Assembly: GCA_001972305.1 (NCBI GenBank)
Contig: BDDD01000368.1
Location: forward strand, 113,676 to 177,675
Direction: 5' to 3'
Length of the DNA stretch: 64,000 nt
Source: Cephalotus follicularis
Lineage: Eukaryota; Streptophyta; Magnoliopsida; Oxalidales; Cephalotaceae
Notes under the pieces: generated by a model
The model's database searches: none
What the model was told of the DNA's origin: nothing
What the model saw: only the letters and a program-made list of their open reading frames with translations
Shown: positions 1-10,904 of the stretch, piece by piece
Position numbering within the stretch: the stretch's first letter is position 1
Layout: each line of letters begins with the position of its first letter
Position numbers and translations under genes: made by a program

Positions 1-776
1 CTGAAAACAGTAACCAAACACGCTCTTAAAGGTAGATGTGCCTTTAAACAACCATGATGTCAGTTTTTTTTTTTAAAAAAAAAAAAAAATTGCATCCAAT
101 GTATGCCAGTTCTCTCACTTGATCAGAAGAATTGGTTAAAGTGTGGTCAGCTGGCAGCAACTTCTTGTTATAGGTGGTGGATGTGCTTGTAGTCATAGGG
201 AGGTATCCTTGTTACCAAGTCTTGTGAATACTATGTAGTATTTGTTGAAAGTTTGCAATTGGTAGTGGGAAATAATGGGGATTGAAAAAATTACCTCTCC
301 TTCCATAGATGGTAGCAAAGTGCTGCTGATTTCTCTTCAAACAACGATATGAAGTAGCCTATAAATATACAATTATTGCATATCAATATTATGGTATTAG
401 CATTCCATTTATTTATTTTAAATTTTTGTTCCAGTTATGTGATTGTCTACCTAATTGTGGAACCTTCAGCTCAACTAAGCCTCAACTCCAAAGTAAATGG
501 ATCGGTTACAAACCGGTCATATTGGGGAGTTCTTGAGTCTAAACAGATATAACCAATAACTGGAAATTGTTCTATTAACGTTAGTATCCTAAATGAGTTT
601 TCAATGCTTACCTTGCACAAGGTGGCGCAAAATTTAAATTTCTTGGAGGTTTTACTGTTTAAGGACTTTTTGTGTGCATATTGCTTAGAAATGCCTTTGT
701 GTGAGTGTGTGTATGCCCGAATTTTCTTATTTAAGCTGATCAATACTGTGAATTTACCTTTTACTTTCAATTGCAG
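1..776 (+). other. intron sequence upstream of the first visible EME1-like exon
   Basis: No exon of the gene is recognised here, so the window seems to open inside an intron. It ends with a pyrimidine-rich stretch and TTGCAG at 771-776, a good 3' splice site. A T-run followed by an A-run lies at about 66-90. Short ORFs here do not resemble the family sequence expected just upstream. Confidence 0.5.
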
Positions 777-866
777 ACAGAAGTTAACGCGATTATCCGT
801 AAATGCCAATGGAGCCATTGTCCCAAAGGATTTTGTTGACAGGAATTTAATTAAAGAGAGCCCCTG
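777..866 (+). CDS. EME1: EME1-like crossover junction endonuclease subunit, exon (third from last)
   Basis: This exon encodes a piece containing LTRLSVNANG and PKDFVDRNLIK, which I recognise from plant EME1/EME1B proteins. EME1 is the non-catalytic partner of MUS81; the pair cuts branched DNA such as 3' flaps and nicked Holliday junctions during recombination and replication repair in the nucleus. The exon is 90 bp, bounded by TTGCAG and a GTTTGT donor. Its first base completes an Arg codon and its last two bases (TG) join the first G of the next exon to make Trp, so the phases agree. The 5' part of the gene lies outside the window. Family assignment is from memory of plant sequences, without a search. 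Confidence 0.8.
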
Positions 867-1300
867 GTTTGTGTATTTTCCAAATTATATTGCTTGTCTT
901 TTCTACGATCTGCCTCTTTAAGCATTTCTTGTTCAGCATTTTTTTATATTGCGGATAAAATTATTGGTTCAATTTGAGAGAAATATCATGGTATCAAAGA
1001 AATACCTTAGTTATAGGACAAATCTTCATTACTGCAATGTTATGCTTCAAGTTGTCATCTTATTTGTGACTTTGGCATGTAATTGTCATGAAAAAATATC
1101 GAATAGACATTGTTATCGAATTGTGAGAAGAGAGTGACTTTTTCTATATATTCAGCATAAGATATTCAAACAATAAGTAGAATATTAGATATTCTATAGT
1201 AATAGATTGAAATGTAGTGTGGAGCTCGTTTCTGTTTTCAACTGCTTCTCTATAGGGCGCAGTGCACTAATGCAGTCCTGGTTTTGCTTTTCCCATCCAG

Positions 1301-1415
1301 GTTAAAAGCTTTGGTTGCTATTCCCAAGGTGCAACCACGGTTTGCTATTGCTATATGGAAGAAGTACCCTACCATGAAATCTCTTCTGAGTTTTTACATT
1401 GATCCTACTAAATCA
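1301..1415 (+). CDS. EME1: EME1-like crossover junction endonuclease subunit, penultimate coding exon
   Basis: A 115-bp exon bounded by CATCCAG and a perfect GTAAGT donor at 1416. It encodes LKALVAIPKVQPRFAIAIWK and then KYPTMKSLLSFYIDP, the helix-hairpin-helix-like C-terminal region of plant EME1 proteins. The first base completes the Trp codon split by the previous intron and the exon ends on a codon boundary (Lys-Ser), which fits the next exon. No stop or frameshift is seen, so the gene looks intact over this part. The intron that follows is about 2.66 kb and carries several repeat relics. Confidence 0.85.
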
Positions 1416-1464
1416 GTAAGTATAACTAAAATATGTTATTTTTTATTTGTGATTGGTGATGTAT

Positions 1465-1640
1465 TAGCTGTGCCCTTTGACATCACACCATGTCTGGTAC
1501 AAAGTACAAATGCATGGGTTTGAGTCTTGAAAGTGCCCACTCCATGCATAGAGGCTGAAAGTTAGGAATGTATTTGGTTCATCCTTCTAAGACTTTGCTT
1601 GGGTGGGAGCAACTCTGCACCATGACATCTCTGCAAGCAG
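1465..1640 (+). repeat. Au-like SINE relic in the EME1-like intron
   Basis: The stretch has a B-box-like GGTTTGAGTCTT at 1517-1528, followed by CTTGCTTGGGTGGGAGC and TCTGCACC near 1595-1622. This layout resembles the tRNA-derived head and the GGGAGC...GCACTGGG tail of plant Au SINEs. The copy is diverged and I see no clear target duplication. Recognition is by pattern only. Confidence 0.4.
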
Positions 1641-2523
1641 GGGGGTACTTCATGTGACACATGGTGCTAACCTCCTTGTTCAATGGCACACCTTATTTTT
1701 ATGATGATAACTTAGCCTTGATTTCATTTTCTCAAGTGTATTAATATTTATGTGAATGCATATATTTGTTTCCAACAAAGATAATGTACATAGATAACTA
1801 TAAAACTTCTGGATAAACAAGAAACCAATAATCAAGTATGAAACTCGTGAATATATGTATAAGTACGAAAAAAAGAAAACAAATAAGTATGAAACTGACA
1901 AAATATATATATTTAGGTTGGTTTTGTTATATTTTGACAAACCTTAAATCTATAAAATAAAATAAAAATTAAGAAAGAAGGAAGAGAAATTGTAAAAAAA
2001 ATAAAAGAAGAGAAGAGAGAAGAAAGAAGAAAATGCAATCGAGTGGGAGGGAAGTGCTTCTAGTACAAAAAAGGAATTAAATAATTATTCTTTTAACTCA
2101 AATCTTGAGTCTAAACTTGGTAAGATATATAAATTTTCGCATATAGAATAATTTTAAACTATTATTGCATTTTAAGAAGCTTAAGACTTGATTGAATGTG
2201 GTTATATATGGGGTTTTTGATGCTCATAGCCTTTATTTGATGTGTAAATTATTTGATGTGGTTACAGGTTTGATATATCTTGTCATGAATTGAAGAATAT
2301 AATTGCTGTTAATTGGATTCATGTCCAAGCTTCAGCTCATTGTGCAACTTGAGTTTTTATACTCAATTGAAGATTTGTCTTTGTGTGATATTTAGATTCA
2401 ATATTAGTGATGGACTGCACTCCACAGTGAAGCGCTGGTAATCGACTAGTTTAATTTAATTTAGGTCTTATTGTCGTCTTTTGCAAGATGAATGGCTCCA
2501 TTGTATTTTTCATAGATTTGGAG

Positions 2524-3126
2524 CAGTGGCGGAGCCACATACAGCAGCCCCCACTGGGATTTTAAAAAAAGATTATATATATTGTACTTATTTGCTGGTA
2601 AAGAAATAAAAATCTAAATCTCACTCCAATTCACGGAAAATAATTATTTTTGGCATGACAAATGAACCATCACAAGTATTATAAAAAGAATATCCCGAAT
2701 AATGTACTTTATGAACTTGTTAAATTAGTTATTTTGAAAAAAAAAATATAATAGTAATTGTATTTTCTTACAAAATTGATATTACTCTTATTGCCTGCAA
2801 CTCTGACCTGGAAAACATTATTTTCTATGAAGATAGTAAAGGCTTGAATGCATCTGAAGAGGAATTGAATAAATGAATAAATTATAACTTGCTTACATAT
2901 GTAGAGTGAGAAATATTCAAGGTTATTAATAATGAGATCATTATAAAATGTTTCCAAGTTTTGAAAACTCGTTGAGAAGTACTTTTGTATCTATGTATTG
3001 TGTGTGTGTGTGTGTGTTGTGAAACAAAAAGAGTATTTGAGTACCCTCTTTTTGAAATAACTACTTTTTCTGGAAATGATTGTTAACGTTAAAGTTTTAT
3101 GGATGAATTATTCTTCTCCGCCACTG
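2524..3126. mobile_element. possible hAT-type non-autonomous element with TIR CAGTGGCGGA
   Basis: CAGTGGCGGA at 2524-2533 is matched by its exact reverse complement TCCGCCACTG at 3117-3126, with about 600 bp between. These ends are typical of widespread plant hAT-like elements. The interior is A/T-rich, has a TG repeat near 2999-3017 and no transposase. The 8-bp flanks do not match, so the element is old, rearranged or only superficially paired. Sequence just beyond the right end again looks element-like (GGCTCCACCCC). Confidence 0.45.
2999..3017. repeat. (TG)n microsatellite
   Basis: About nine uninterrupted TG units. Confidence 0.9.
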
Positions 3127-3189
3127 AACTAAAATGCTGGCTCCACCCCGGATTTGGGGTGCATGTATACCATCTCCAGATTGGTGTTT

Positions 3190-3345
3190 TTAGAAAAAAT
3201 GGTGTATCTGTCCCGATTGGATTAATAAAGAAGGATCTACTCAACAAAGAACTTACAACGTATGTAGCTCTAGATAAAGCGCAACGAAGAAAGTGGATTC
3301 ATGTAGCCGATCCCAACTAGCTTGGGATTGAGGCATAGTTGGTGT
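3190..3345 (+). mobile_element. 3' relic of an RTE-type LINE
   Basis: A short reading frame ends ALDKAQRRKWIHVADPN followed by TAG. The DNA continues as CCCAACTAGCTTGGGATTGA and GGCATAGTTG. Both match what I know of plant RTE LINEs, whose reverse transcriptase ORF ends in a similar IHVADP peptide and whose short 3' tail ends in TTG units; TS-type SINEs share that tail. Only the last 150 bp or so is present, as expected of a 5'-truncated LINE copy. The (TTG)n tail is reduced to GTTGG. Confidence 0.65.
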
Positions 3346-4077
3346 ATTTGTCACTTGAGAATCTTGTGGGCTTCTTTTGGAAGCTGAAAAGTTCATTGAA
3401 GTGTATTTTTGACAGGTATTACTTGAACAAGGGAGTTAGGGAGGTAAGTAAAACATGTAGTTTTATAAAGAGAAAAACTTGCAGTTTATTGTTGTGTGTA
3501 CCGAACAATATATATAGTGGGCTGGACCAAAGTTACACTCATCTGGATGGACTCTCAGTAACTCTGAAAACCCGTTGAGTTTGTCTGAAATAGATTAGAA
3601 TATCTAAGTCTGACATCTATGTTTTCTATATAGTGTGTTCATAAGAAATGCAACTTTTTTCGGCTTACGATTATTTATGGGAAATAAAAATAGTTTACTT
3701 TTATGCTGTGGTAGGTCAGTAGAGTCATAGTGTTGAAATAATCTGGGGACAATTAAGAATTTCAAGTGCTATAAAAGCTATCTTGAATGCTTATGCAACA
3801 TGCATCATCAAATTGTACTTTTCAAAAGATTTGTCTACTACAATCCTAATTGAAGCAGAATGCATCGTGCAACAGTTGTAAAGTTTGTGCAGGCTTCTAT
3901 TGCCGAGTCAGAACTGAACACTTTTTATGTTTCTTAACACAGCAAGTGCTTCCCAAAATTTATTCTGGATTTGTGCTCTTTAATCTGGCATCCTCCTTGT
4001 CTGTTTTTTGCTGCTCTCTTTGCTGTCAGAAGTAACAGTAATGAAATTTCGGATGTGTTTGATATTTCATCTTGCAG

Positions 4078-4260
4078 CTGCATGAAAAGGAATTTCTGCT
4101 CAAGGACTTGACTACAGAAGTATTACTTGGTGAGGATAGAAGATTAGGGGAGGTTTGCTCGAAGAGGGTGTACAGAGTACTTATGGCTCAAAGTGGAATT
4201 ATCAAGACTGATGATGTTGAAGATGGTGCCGATTACTTCAGAACTTCAAGAAATAAATAA
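4078..4260 (+). CDS. EME1: EME1-like crossover junction endonuclease subunit, last exon and stop
   Basis: The last coding exon begins after CTTGCAG at 4072-4077 and stays open to TAA at 4258-4260. It encodes HEKEFLLKDL, RRLGEVCSKRVYRVL and KTDDVEDGADYF, the usual C-terminus of plant EME1 proteins, which dimerises with MUS81 and helps bind DNA. Joining at 1415 keeps the frame. The three exons give 30, 38 and 60 complete codons plus the split ones. The A-rich stop context (AATAAATAAA) could also serve as a polyadenylation signal, though further downstream sites are possible. Confidence 0.85.
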   Translation: MHEKEFLLKDLTTEVLLGEDRRLGEVCSKRVYRVLMAQSGIIKTDDVEDGADYFRTSRNK

Positions 4261-5638
4261 ATCCAAGGTTTCATTCATTGTGTCAGGTTTATGATGTGTA
4301 ATTGTCTCAGCCATGTTTTACTTAGGAGTCTTTAATTTCATATACATATGCCACCATTGTTGACATCTTAGTCGGAATCCTCTCCCTCAAGAGGCATGAA
4401 ATTAGTCCGTCCTCACAATGTCCTGTTATCAGTAGGCCACTCGATAAAACCAATCACCGGTGAAAAGGCTGTGCAGAGTCCTCACCGACTGAATCTTGAG
4501 GCAATTACAAATGTTGGCAATGGATGTTGCTGCATGCCACATAAGTGTTATTTGCTGGAGAGCAAGAATATGGCTAATTTTTTTATGTGCTCATCGTCAT
4601 CACAAGGTACTTTTCTTTAATTGGAGATGATATTTTACAATTCTGCAATTGGAATCAATATTTTTTTTCTTAGTGCTCATTCTGTACCTTGTGGATGCTA
4701 ATGGTACACTGTTCTCTGATTCACGTCTTTGTAGTCTCTGAACATCAACACATATTTGTGTTTTTGGTTGCCATTTACTTAAACTGTTGAGTAATCTCAT
4801 AGGATTCGTAAACCATAGTTTCTTATGATAGTTAACAATAAAGACTTTTTTCTTTGTTGTCCTCTTTTTCTCTCTAAATTAAGTGATTCAAGACTTTGGG
4901 TTACTTCTGCTGCTTCTAACTACTATTAGCAATTATGGCTTCTACTACTATCAGTTTTTAGGTCACAGCATTTCAATATATGACCATTTAAATCATCACT
5001 TTACTAGTTTCCTTTTTCTGGATAGTAGGGAAATATGAATGAGACCACAAATTAGTCATTGTGTATTGAACTTCTGTTGTAACTTGTAAGTGACGAATTA
5101 TAACTTCCCAATCAAGGCTATCTCCAACTTGCCTTTAGCTTGTTATGCTAAACTTAAACTGGCCTTTCAATACAAAAATTATTTTCCATAGGTTTAAATT
5201 TTGGGCTTAGTTTTTAGTGAATCATGGCAATGACCTTGTCTTTCTTTTTTTGATTCTTTGTCCTTGGAAGTTTTTAGCGTTATATTTACGCGACTATATT
5301 ATCTTATACAATTTGAAGAGTTACAAATGGTATTAGATGACGAGAAATCATTCTGCAAATTGTCGTGGAAATTAGATTATGCATATACATTATGTAGGGG
5401 GTCTTGCTGTGTGTTGTGTATTGTGTATAATTACTTTTAAAAACTGTGTTTTGCAGGTAAAAGTGCTGCACTCTTTCTAACGACTTTTAAGAAAGTGTAA
5501 CTAAATATATTTTAAAAGTGTGTTGGACGGCAAAATAGTTTATGATGTCTTCCAACGTATTCTCAAACGGACACTTAGAATATCTAAAAAAAACTCGATG
5601 GAATCGAAAAAAATGTAACAATGATTTGCGTGGCAATT
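4261..5638. other. 3' flank of the EME1-like gene; no further gene seen
   Basis: The first few hundred bases are probably 3' UTR of the EME1-like gene. The rest is A/T-rich with no coding region, RNA gene or clear transposable element that I can support. Short ORFs at 4396-4620 and 5258-5440 have no recognisable domains and are probably chance. Confidence 0.5.
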
Positions 5639-5639
5639 A

Positions 5640-5779
5640 TTAATAGAGAATTTACTTATACAAAAAAAAAAGTGGTCATAATTCTATAATGTAATCCATT
5701 ACTATATGTAACAATGATTTTCTTGTTTATATGATTATAATTTCACTTTTTTTTTTTGTATAAGTAAATTCTCTATTAA
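5640..5779. mobile_element. foldback MITE with about 35-bp inverted arms
   Basis: The left arm (5640 to about 5674) reads TTAATAGAGAATTTACTTAT followed by ACAAAAAAA. It is repeated as a near-perfect reverse complement ending at 5779 (ATAAGTAAATTCTCTATTAA). The arms enclose a loop of about 70 bp, so the unit can fold into a long hairpin. Size and A/T richness suit a Stowaway- or Tourist-like MITE with a TA or TTA duplication. The loop contains a 22-nt stretch (5671-5692) also found in the MULE pseudogene at 7197-7218. Confidence 0.7.
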
Positions 5780-6539
5780 GGTTTAATTATCCTATATGAT
5801 TGTTTTAAATTATATAGATTACAATTAGAAATGATGTTAGACAATTGCATTATTATTTGAAGCTCACATTTGATTGAGGGGATCGTTTTATAGTTGGTAT
5901 ATTAAGTTTGTCTTTGTTATAGCCCAATATTATTTCTAGAGAGCATTTCACGACCAACTTAACAAAAAATTCCATCCAGCAACTAAAATTCCTTCATGTA
6001 AATAATATATATTTTAAATTTTTATCTATTTTATCATTTTCTAATACAAAAGTTAATTTTTGAAACAAATAATATTAATAAATTAAGAGACTCAATGCGT
6101 CTATTCTCTGCAAAACAAAAACAACACTTGCATCAGATAACTAGCATTAACAACTAAAATTAATACACTAAAAGATTTTGGCATCTCATGAAAAATTGAA
6201 AACCAACGATTAAAATTCAAAACTGACTTTTACAACATTATCTATTCACCTACTCCATCATTATTTATAGTTTAATAAAAGATAGACTTCATACTAGTAT
6301 AATAATCAATTGTATATAGAAGTTAAATTAATAACTATTGAACTAATAATAAACAAGTAAAGCAAAAATAAGTATTTTTTTTATTTTAGTTCCAAATCAC
6401 AATAGAATATAGTAAAACACAATGACAAACCGAATACCAAAAAAAATGAAAAGCCGAATACAATAGACGAAAGCTAACATCAAAGTATATAAAGAAAAAA
6501 TCATCAAACATGGATCAGAAACCACCATGAAATCCATTT
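5780..6539. other. A/T-rich spacer; nothing recognised
   Basis: No ORF, RNA gene or terminal repeat that I can support. It may include the decayed end of the adjacent MULE. Confidence 0.4.
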
Positions 6540-9233
6540 AATAAGCCAATGTCCAATGTTAGATGGAACTTTCGGTGGTCTAGCAGGGCATTTATGTCGA
6601 TAACGGCCTTTCTGTCTACAGTACGCCCCTCTTTAACATCCATTTAATTCCAAAGTCGTGTAGATTGCGGTCGACCCTTCTTTGATCGTTTGAGATTGTA
6701 ATTTGGAATCATTTTGAAATTAGCTTCTGACCAATAAGCTTCATGCCGAAGGGAGTGAAACTGGGGAGTTTGAGTTCTTGAATACTTTTTAATGGAATAA
6801 AATTTCTCTACATATTGCCAAGTATTTAGTGACAGCTCCCTGCACACACTCAAAACATGAGAACATGGATATTTGTTAATTTGTCATTTCCCACAACTAC
6901 ATTCCTTTCTCTAAATTCATTATCTACACATTTTTTCCCATTTGTGTTACTATTTCAAACAATATTGTATTACAATTAAACGATTTAAGTGAGTGTGCAT
7001 TTACCTTAACTACCAAGGTTGTCTCCTTTGCAACAACATGAGGAGTGAATACCTCTCATTTATTTTGGGCACTTACTCCTAAAGCACGACGAACATCAAA
7101 ATAACGAACTAATATGTAGAACGTAAGCTGAATACATATAGTAATGGATAGATAACGAGCCCCTTTTAACACACAATTAAAAACTTCTTACAAATTAGTG
7201 GTCATAATTCTATAATGTTTATCACTATCATGTGCAAGTGCCCATTTTGAAAGTCGATGGTTCTCAAGCCATTCTCGAGCACTAGGTTTGATCTTTCCAA
7301 TTTCTTCCATAATGACATTGAACTTTCGAAGCTGGTTCTGGCTGTCGACTTTGTGTGCTAAAGCCTTCAAGTGAGAATCATGAAACTTATTTTGAAAGAT
7401 TGATAAAAAGTGTCTTAGACAATAACGATGAAAACCACATGGCTCTTTCCGTAAAGAACCCTTCTCATTATCTGTTTTGATAATACCATTGTGCCGATCA
7501 GATTTTAAACAAATTCCTTCACGTTGTTGGACAACATGTTCCTTTACATAACAGAGAAACCATCGTCAACTACTATAATTTTTTCCCCAACAAAGCAAAT
7601 GGAAGTGCTAATAACTGATTATTACCATCAATTCCCATTGTAATCATCATTGTACCATGATACTTACCATATAAATGAGTCGCATCAATACTCATAACTG
7701 AACGACAATGCTTGAATCCCTCAATAGATGGAGAAAATGCCCAAAAAACATGATGAAACTCAACCTTGATACCAGTTGTAGAAGACTCTATACATCACTC
7801 CACAATTGTACCTTGGTTATAAGATTGAAGTGCAAGCATGAATTTGGGCAATAAAGTATAAGAAGTGTCCCAATTACCAAAAACCTGCTCAATTGCCTTT
7901 TGTTTGCCCATCCAAACTTTCTTGTATGATACGGTAAAACTGAGTTTATCAATTATTCTGCTTTTAAGGCTGATACTGTAATAGATGACTGTTCTTTCAC
8001 TAGATGTTGAACTTCTTGTGCAATCAAATCTGCATCAATATGTGGGTGGTCTTAACTAAGTTTTGAGTACAAACAAGTGTGAGGTCTAGTATATTGTGTG
8101 ATTTCAAACAGTTTATGAGTGTTACACTTACATGTATGAAGTTTCCATTGGTAGCCAAACTCCAAGTGCTTTTTGCACTTAGTCTCCAAATAGTTGGTCA
8201 AGTTTCAACCACTTCATATTGTTGATGCTTTCGAATAGAATATAATTTAACTGCTCTGATCACCTCTTCTTTGGTCTTTAAAATTTATCCTTTACATAAC
8301 TCTTGAGTTGGATCATAGGTACTGCCTTGTGGTGATACTGACCAATTGCTCACCACTGCATTATCAACTCCATCTAAATCATTGAAGTTCACACTAGGTG
8401 CCTTATGCAAAGGCCCACCTGGTGGAATATGTTTTATTCCATGCTCTGGTTGTACCATTGTCTGTCTTGAAGACACGTTGGGTTGGAAATTACCCAAGTC
8501 ATTTCTAATTTCATTATCCATATCCTCTTCCCCTGACATATTTTCTTTGGTCATTTCTTCATTGACATTTTCAACATGTGCTATATCATTATTCATATTG
8601 TTATTCTGAAAAATATCTGCATAAACTTCTACATTGACCTTTTGCGGGATTGTATTCCAGTCAATGTCTCTGCCTCTATCACAATTAGAATCTTTGTTAC
8701 TTCTGAAAAAAGAAGAAGGTATATATTATTATGACAATTGAAAAATATAAAAGTTTACAGAAATGTTGTTGGGTATATGAGAAAACCTTTGAAAATCGTC
8801 ACACATATTGAGCCTTGTGCTATGATGAGGTGAATGACTTTGCTGCCACTCTCCGTTGTCACCTTTTTGTGCTTGAGTGTTAAGGCATGATTTCATCTAA
8901 TGGTGTTGGAAATTCATCAGTTCAACCCATAGATTGGTCAGCTACCAGGTTATTCTTTTGCGTAAGCAATCGTGTGTAGAGACCAAATCCTGTCATTGGA
9001 GTTTGATCTTCAATGCAAATGGGTTGGACTTCCAAGTACAAATCGATGCTGCTTAGTTCAGGATGCATAGCAAGAGCATTGAAGATGATGTCTATGTCAT
9101 CATTGTCCTTAACGAGAATAGGATTATACTTCAACATTTGTCCAACCACTGAAGGATATCTACAAGTCATTTGTAGATTGTATTTTTCTCTATTTAATAA
9201 TGTGATAGAATACTGTAGGTCCACTAATGGCAA
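6540..9233 (-). pseudogene. Mutator-like (MULE, mudrA-type) transposase, decayed
   Basis: Reading leftwards from 9233, the pieces occur in the usual mudrA order. The N-terminal region contains VGQMLKYNPILVKDNDDIDI (9233-8922). An acidic linker follows (8596-8285). A DDE-type motif IDATHLYGKYHGTMMITMG lies at about 7700-7620. KWALAHDSDKHYRIMTTNL, the segment before the SWIM finger, is at 7370-7188. The C-terminal KKGRPQSTR and a CCHC-like knuckle (YCRQKGRYRHKCP, lacking its first Cys) lie at about 6680-6575. Active MULE transposases cut and paste DNA with long terminal inverted repeats. Here the pieces lie in several frames with stops, so the gene is dead. I did not find convincing terminal inverted repeats. 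Confidence 0.75.
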
Positions 9234-9482
9234 CCTAGAGGGGGGTGAATAGGTTATGCGGAATAATTAACCCATTTTTCTCGATTTTAATGATCAATAC
9301 AAAAACATGATAGATAATAAAACAATCAAATAATACAAAAATAAATTACAATTAATTAAAAGAGTAAGAGAAGAGAGATTGCAAACAATTTATAGTGGTT
9401 CGGTCAAATATGCCTACGTCCACTCTCCCAAGCAGCACTTGAGGTTCCACCAGGTTCATAATCCCCCGATCACAATCCTAAC

Positions 9483-9592
9483 TTCTGGATTTTTACAAGA
9501 CAAATCATAACTTGGATTTTTACAAGCTAAATCCTATCTTCTGGATTTTTACAAGAGAAATCCTAACTTGGATTTTAAAGCTCAATCCTAAC
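9483..9592 (+). repeat. four tandem units of about 28 bp (CTTGGATTTTTACAAG type)
   Basis: Units begin at 9483, 9511, 9538 and 9567. Each has CTT(CT)GGATTTTTACAAG followed by an AAATCCTAA-like tail. Confidence 0.75.
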
Positions 9593-9935
9593 TGTGATTC
9601 ATGTATTAATAACTTGGGGTTTACACAAATGATTTTTCAGTAGAGTGTTTGTGTGTTTAGAAACCTCTAACAAGGTTGGATTGAAACAATATAGCTAAAA
9701 AACATGAGAATATCACAAATAAAGCTTTGACAGGATTTTCAATGGCAAAATATTGTAGACTTTGTTGCTTGTTGAAGTCTTGTTCTTCACCATTGATTCA
9801 AACATCTATTTATAGGTTTCTTGTAGTCATATAGCCGTTGTAGTCATCAAAGATCCATTGGAAACATCTATGGAGAGTTCTCCCCATTTCAGAAACTCCA
9901 AATCTTGCAGATTTATGTGTCTGGCTGTCTTGGGT

Positions 9936-10425
9936 GTCAACGTTTATGCATAGCGTTGACGTTTATGTCCTTGTGCGTTAACTCCTTTAGTTCTTCGCGT
10001 TGACTCCATTAGCTACTGTCTGATTTTTGCTTTATTTGCGTTGACGTGTATTCATGGCGTTGACGTAAATGTTCTTTGTGTTGACTCCATTCTTCTTGAG
10101 TGTTAACGTCTAAGTCATTGTCTGATTTTTGCACATTTTGACGTTGACGTCTAATGATGGCGTTGACGTCTTTAGTATAGCTTTGCTCCTTTTGACGTTG
10201 ACATCTAATGATTGCGTTGACATTTTTAGTATCGGTGTTGACACCAATATGTCTTCACGTTAACATCTAAGTCATTGTCTGATTTTTGCACTTTTTGGCG
10301 TTGACGTCTTCATAATGGCGTTGATGCCAATATTACAATTTCCAGCACGTTGATGAATATCATCTTGCAAAGCCCAGAACACATGCTTAAGCCCAACACG
10401 TTGACGCCAATGATCTAGGCATTGA
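9936..10425 (+). repeat. GTTGACG motif cluster (degenerate GTCGAC form)
   Basis: Many GCGTTGACG(T/C) units separated by short spacers. A phrase GTCTGATTTTTGC recurs near 10017, 10119 and 10275, so there is also a longer repeat period. Confidence 0.7.
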
Positions 10426-10752
10426 TGCCCATATGTATGTTCTGCATAATTTGTTTGTTTTAACTTGCAACTTTACTTGTTTGTTTCATTTAAAAATTCT
10501 TTCACCTCAACAAACATGTTAGGTGCTTTGTTATCATCAAAACCAAGATTGTAACACATAAATGTCAACAAATACATTTTATCAAGTAGATGCATGTGTT
10601 TTGTTCTAAGCTCAACCTTAATTGCCTTTTTAGGGGGCTTATCATAAGATATTTTTGAACTTTGTATAATGCTCATAAGTTTGAATACTAATGTTTTTAC
10701 ATGTTATATAAAACGTTATGATTTTCTAACTAAACAAATAAAAAGTTGCTAT

Positions 10753-10904
10753 ATACTAGTACTTCTAGAATATGAACATTGAAATATGAAAACTAATAAT
10801 AGATGAAACATTAAATTAATTATAGTCAACATACTAGTACTTCTAGAATATGAACATTGAAATATGAAAACTAATAATAGATGAACATTAAATTAATTAT
10901 AGCC
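10753..10904. repeat. 78-bp tandem duplication
   Basis: The segment beginning ATACTAGTACTTCTAGAATA at 10753 is repeated directly at 10831 with only a couple of differences. Flanking DNA is A/T-rich and non-coding. Confidence 0.9.

Larger units (their letters stand above)
9226..10440. repeat. unclassified repeat unit beside the MULE 5' end
   Basis: The unit opens with GGCAACCTAGAGGGGGGTGA (from about 9228), a phrase I associate with dispersed plant repeats but cannot assign to a class. It then has a block of about 28-bp tandem units and a long GTTGACG motif cluster. No coding sequence is recognised. The right limit is approximate. Confidence 0.35.

Noticed and set aside
4396..4620. 74-codon ORF after the EME1-like stop
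   Set aside because: In the probable 3' UTR, no domain, no splice signals that would join it to the gene.
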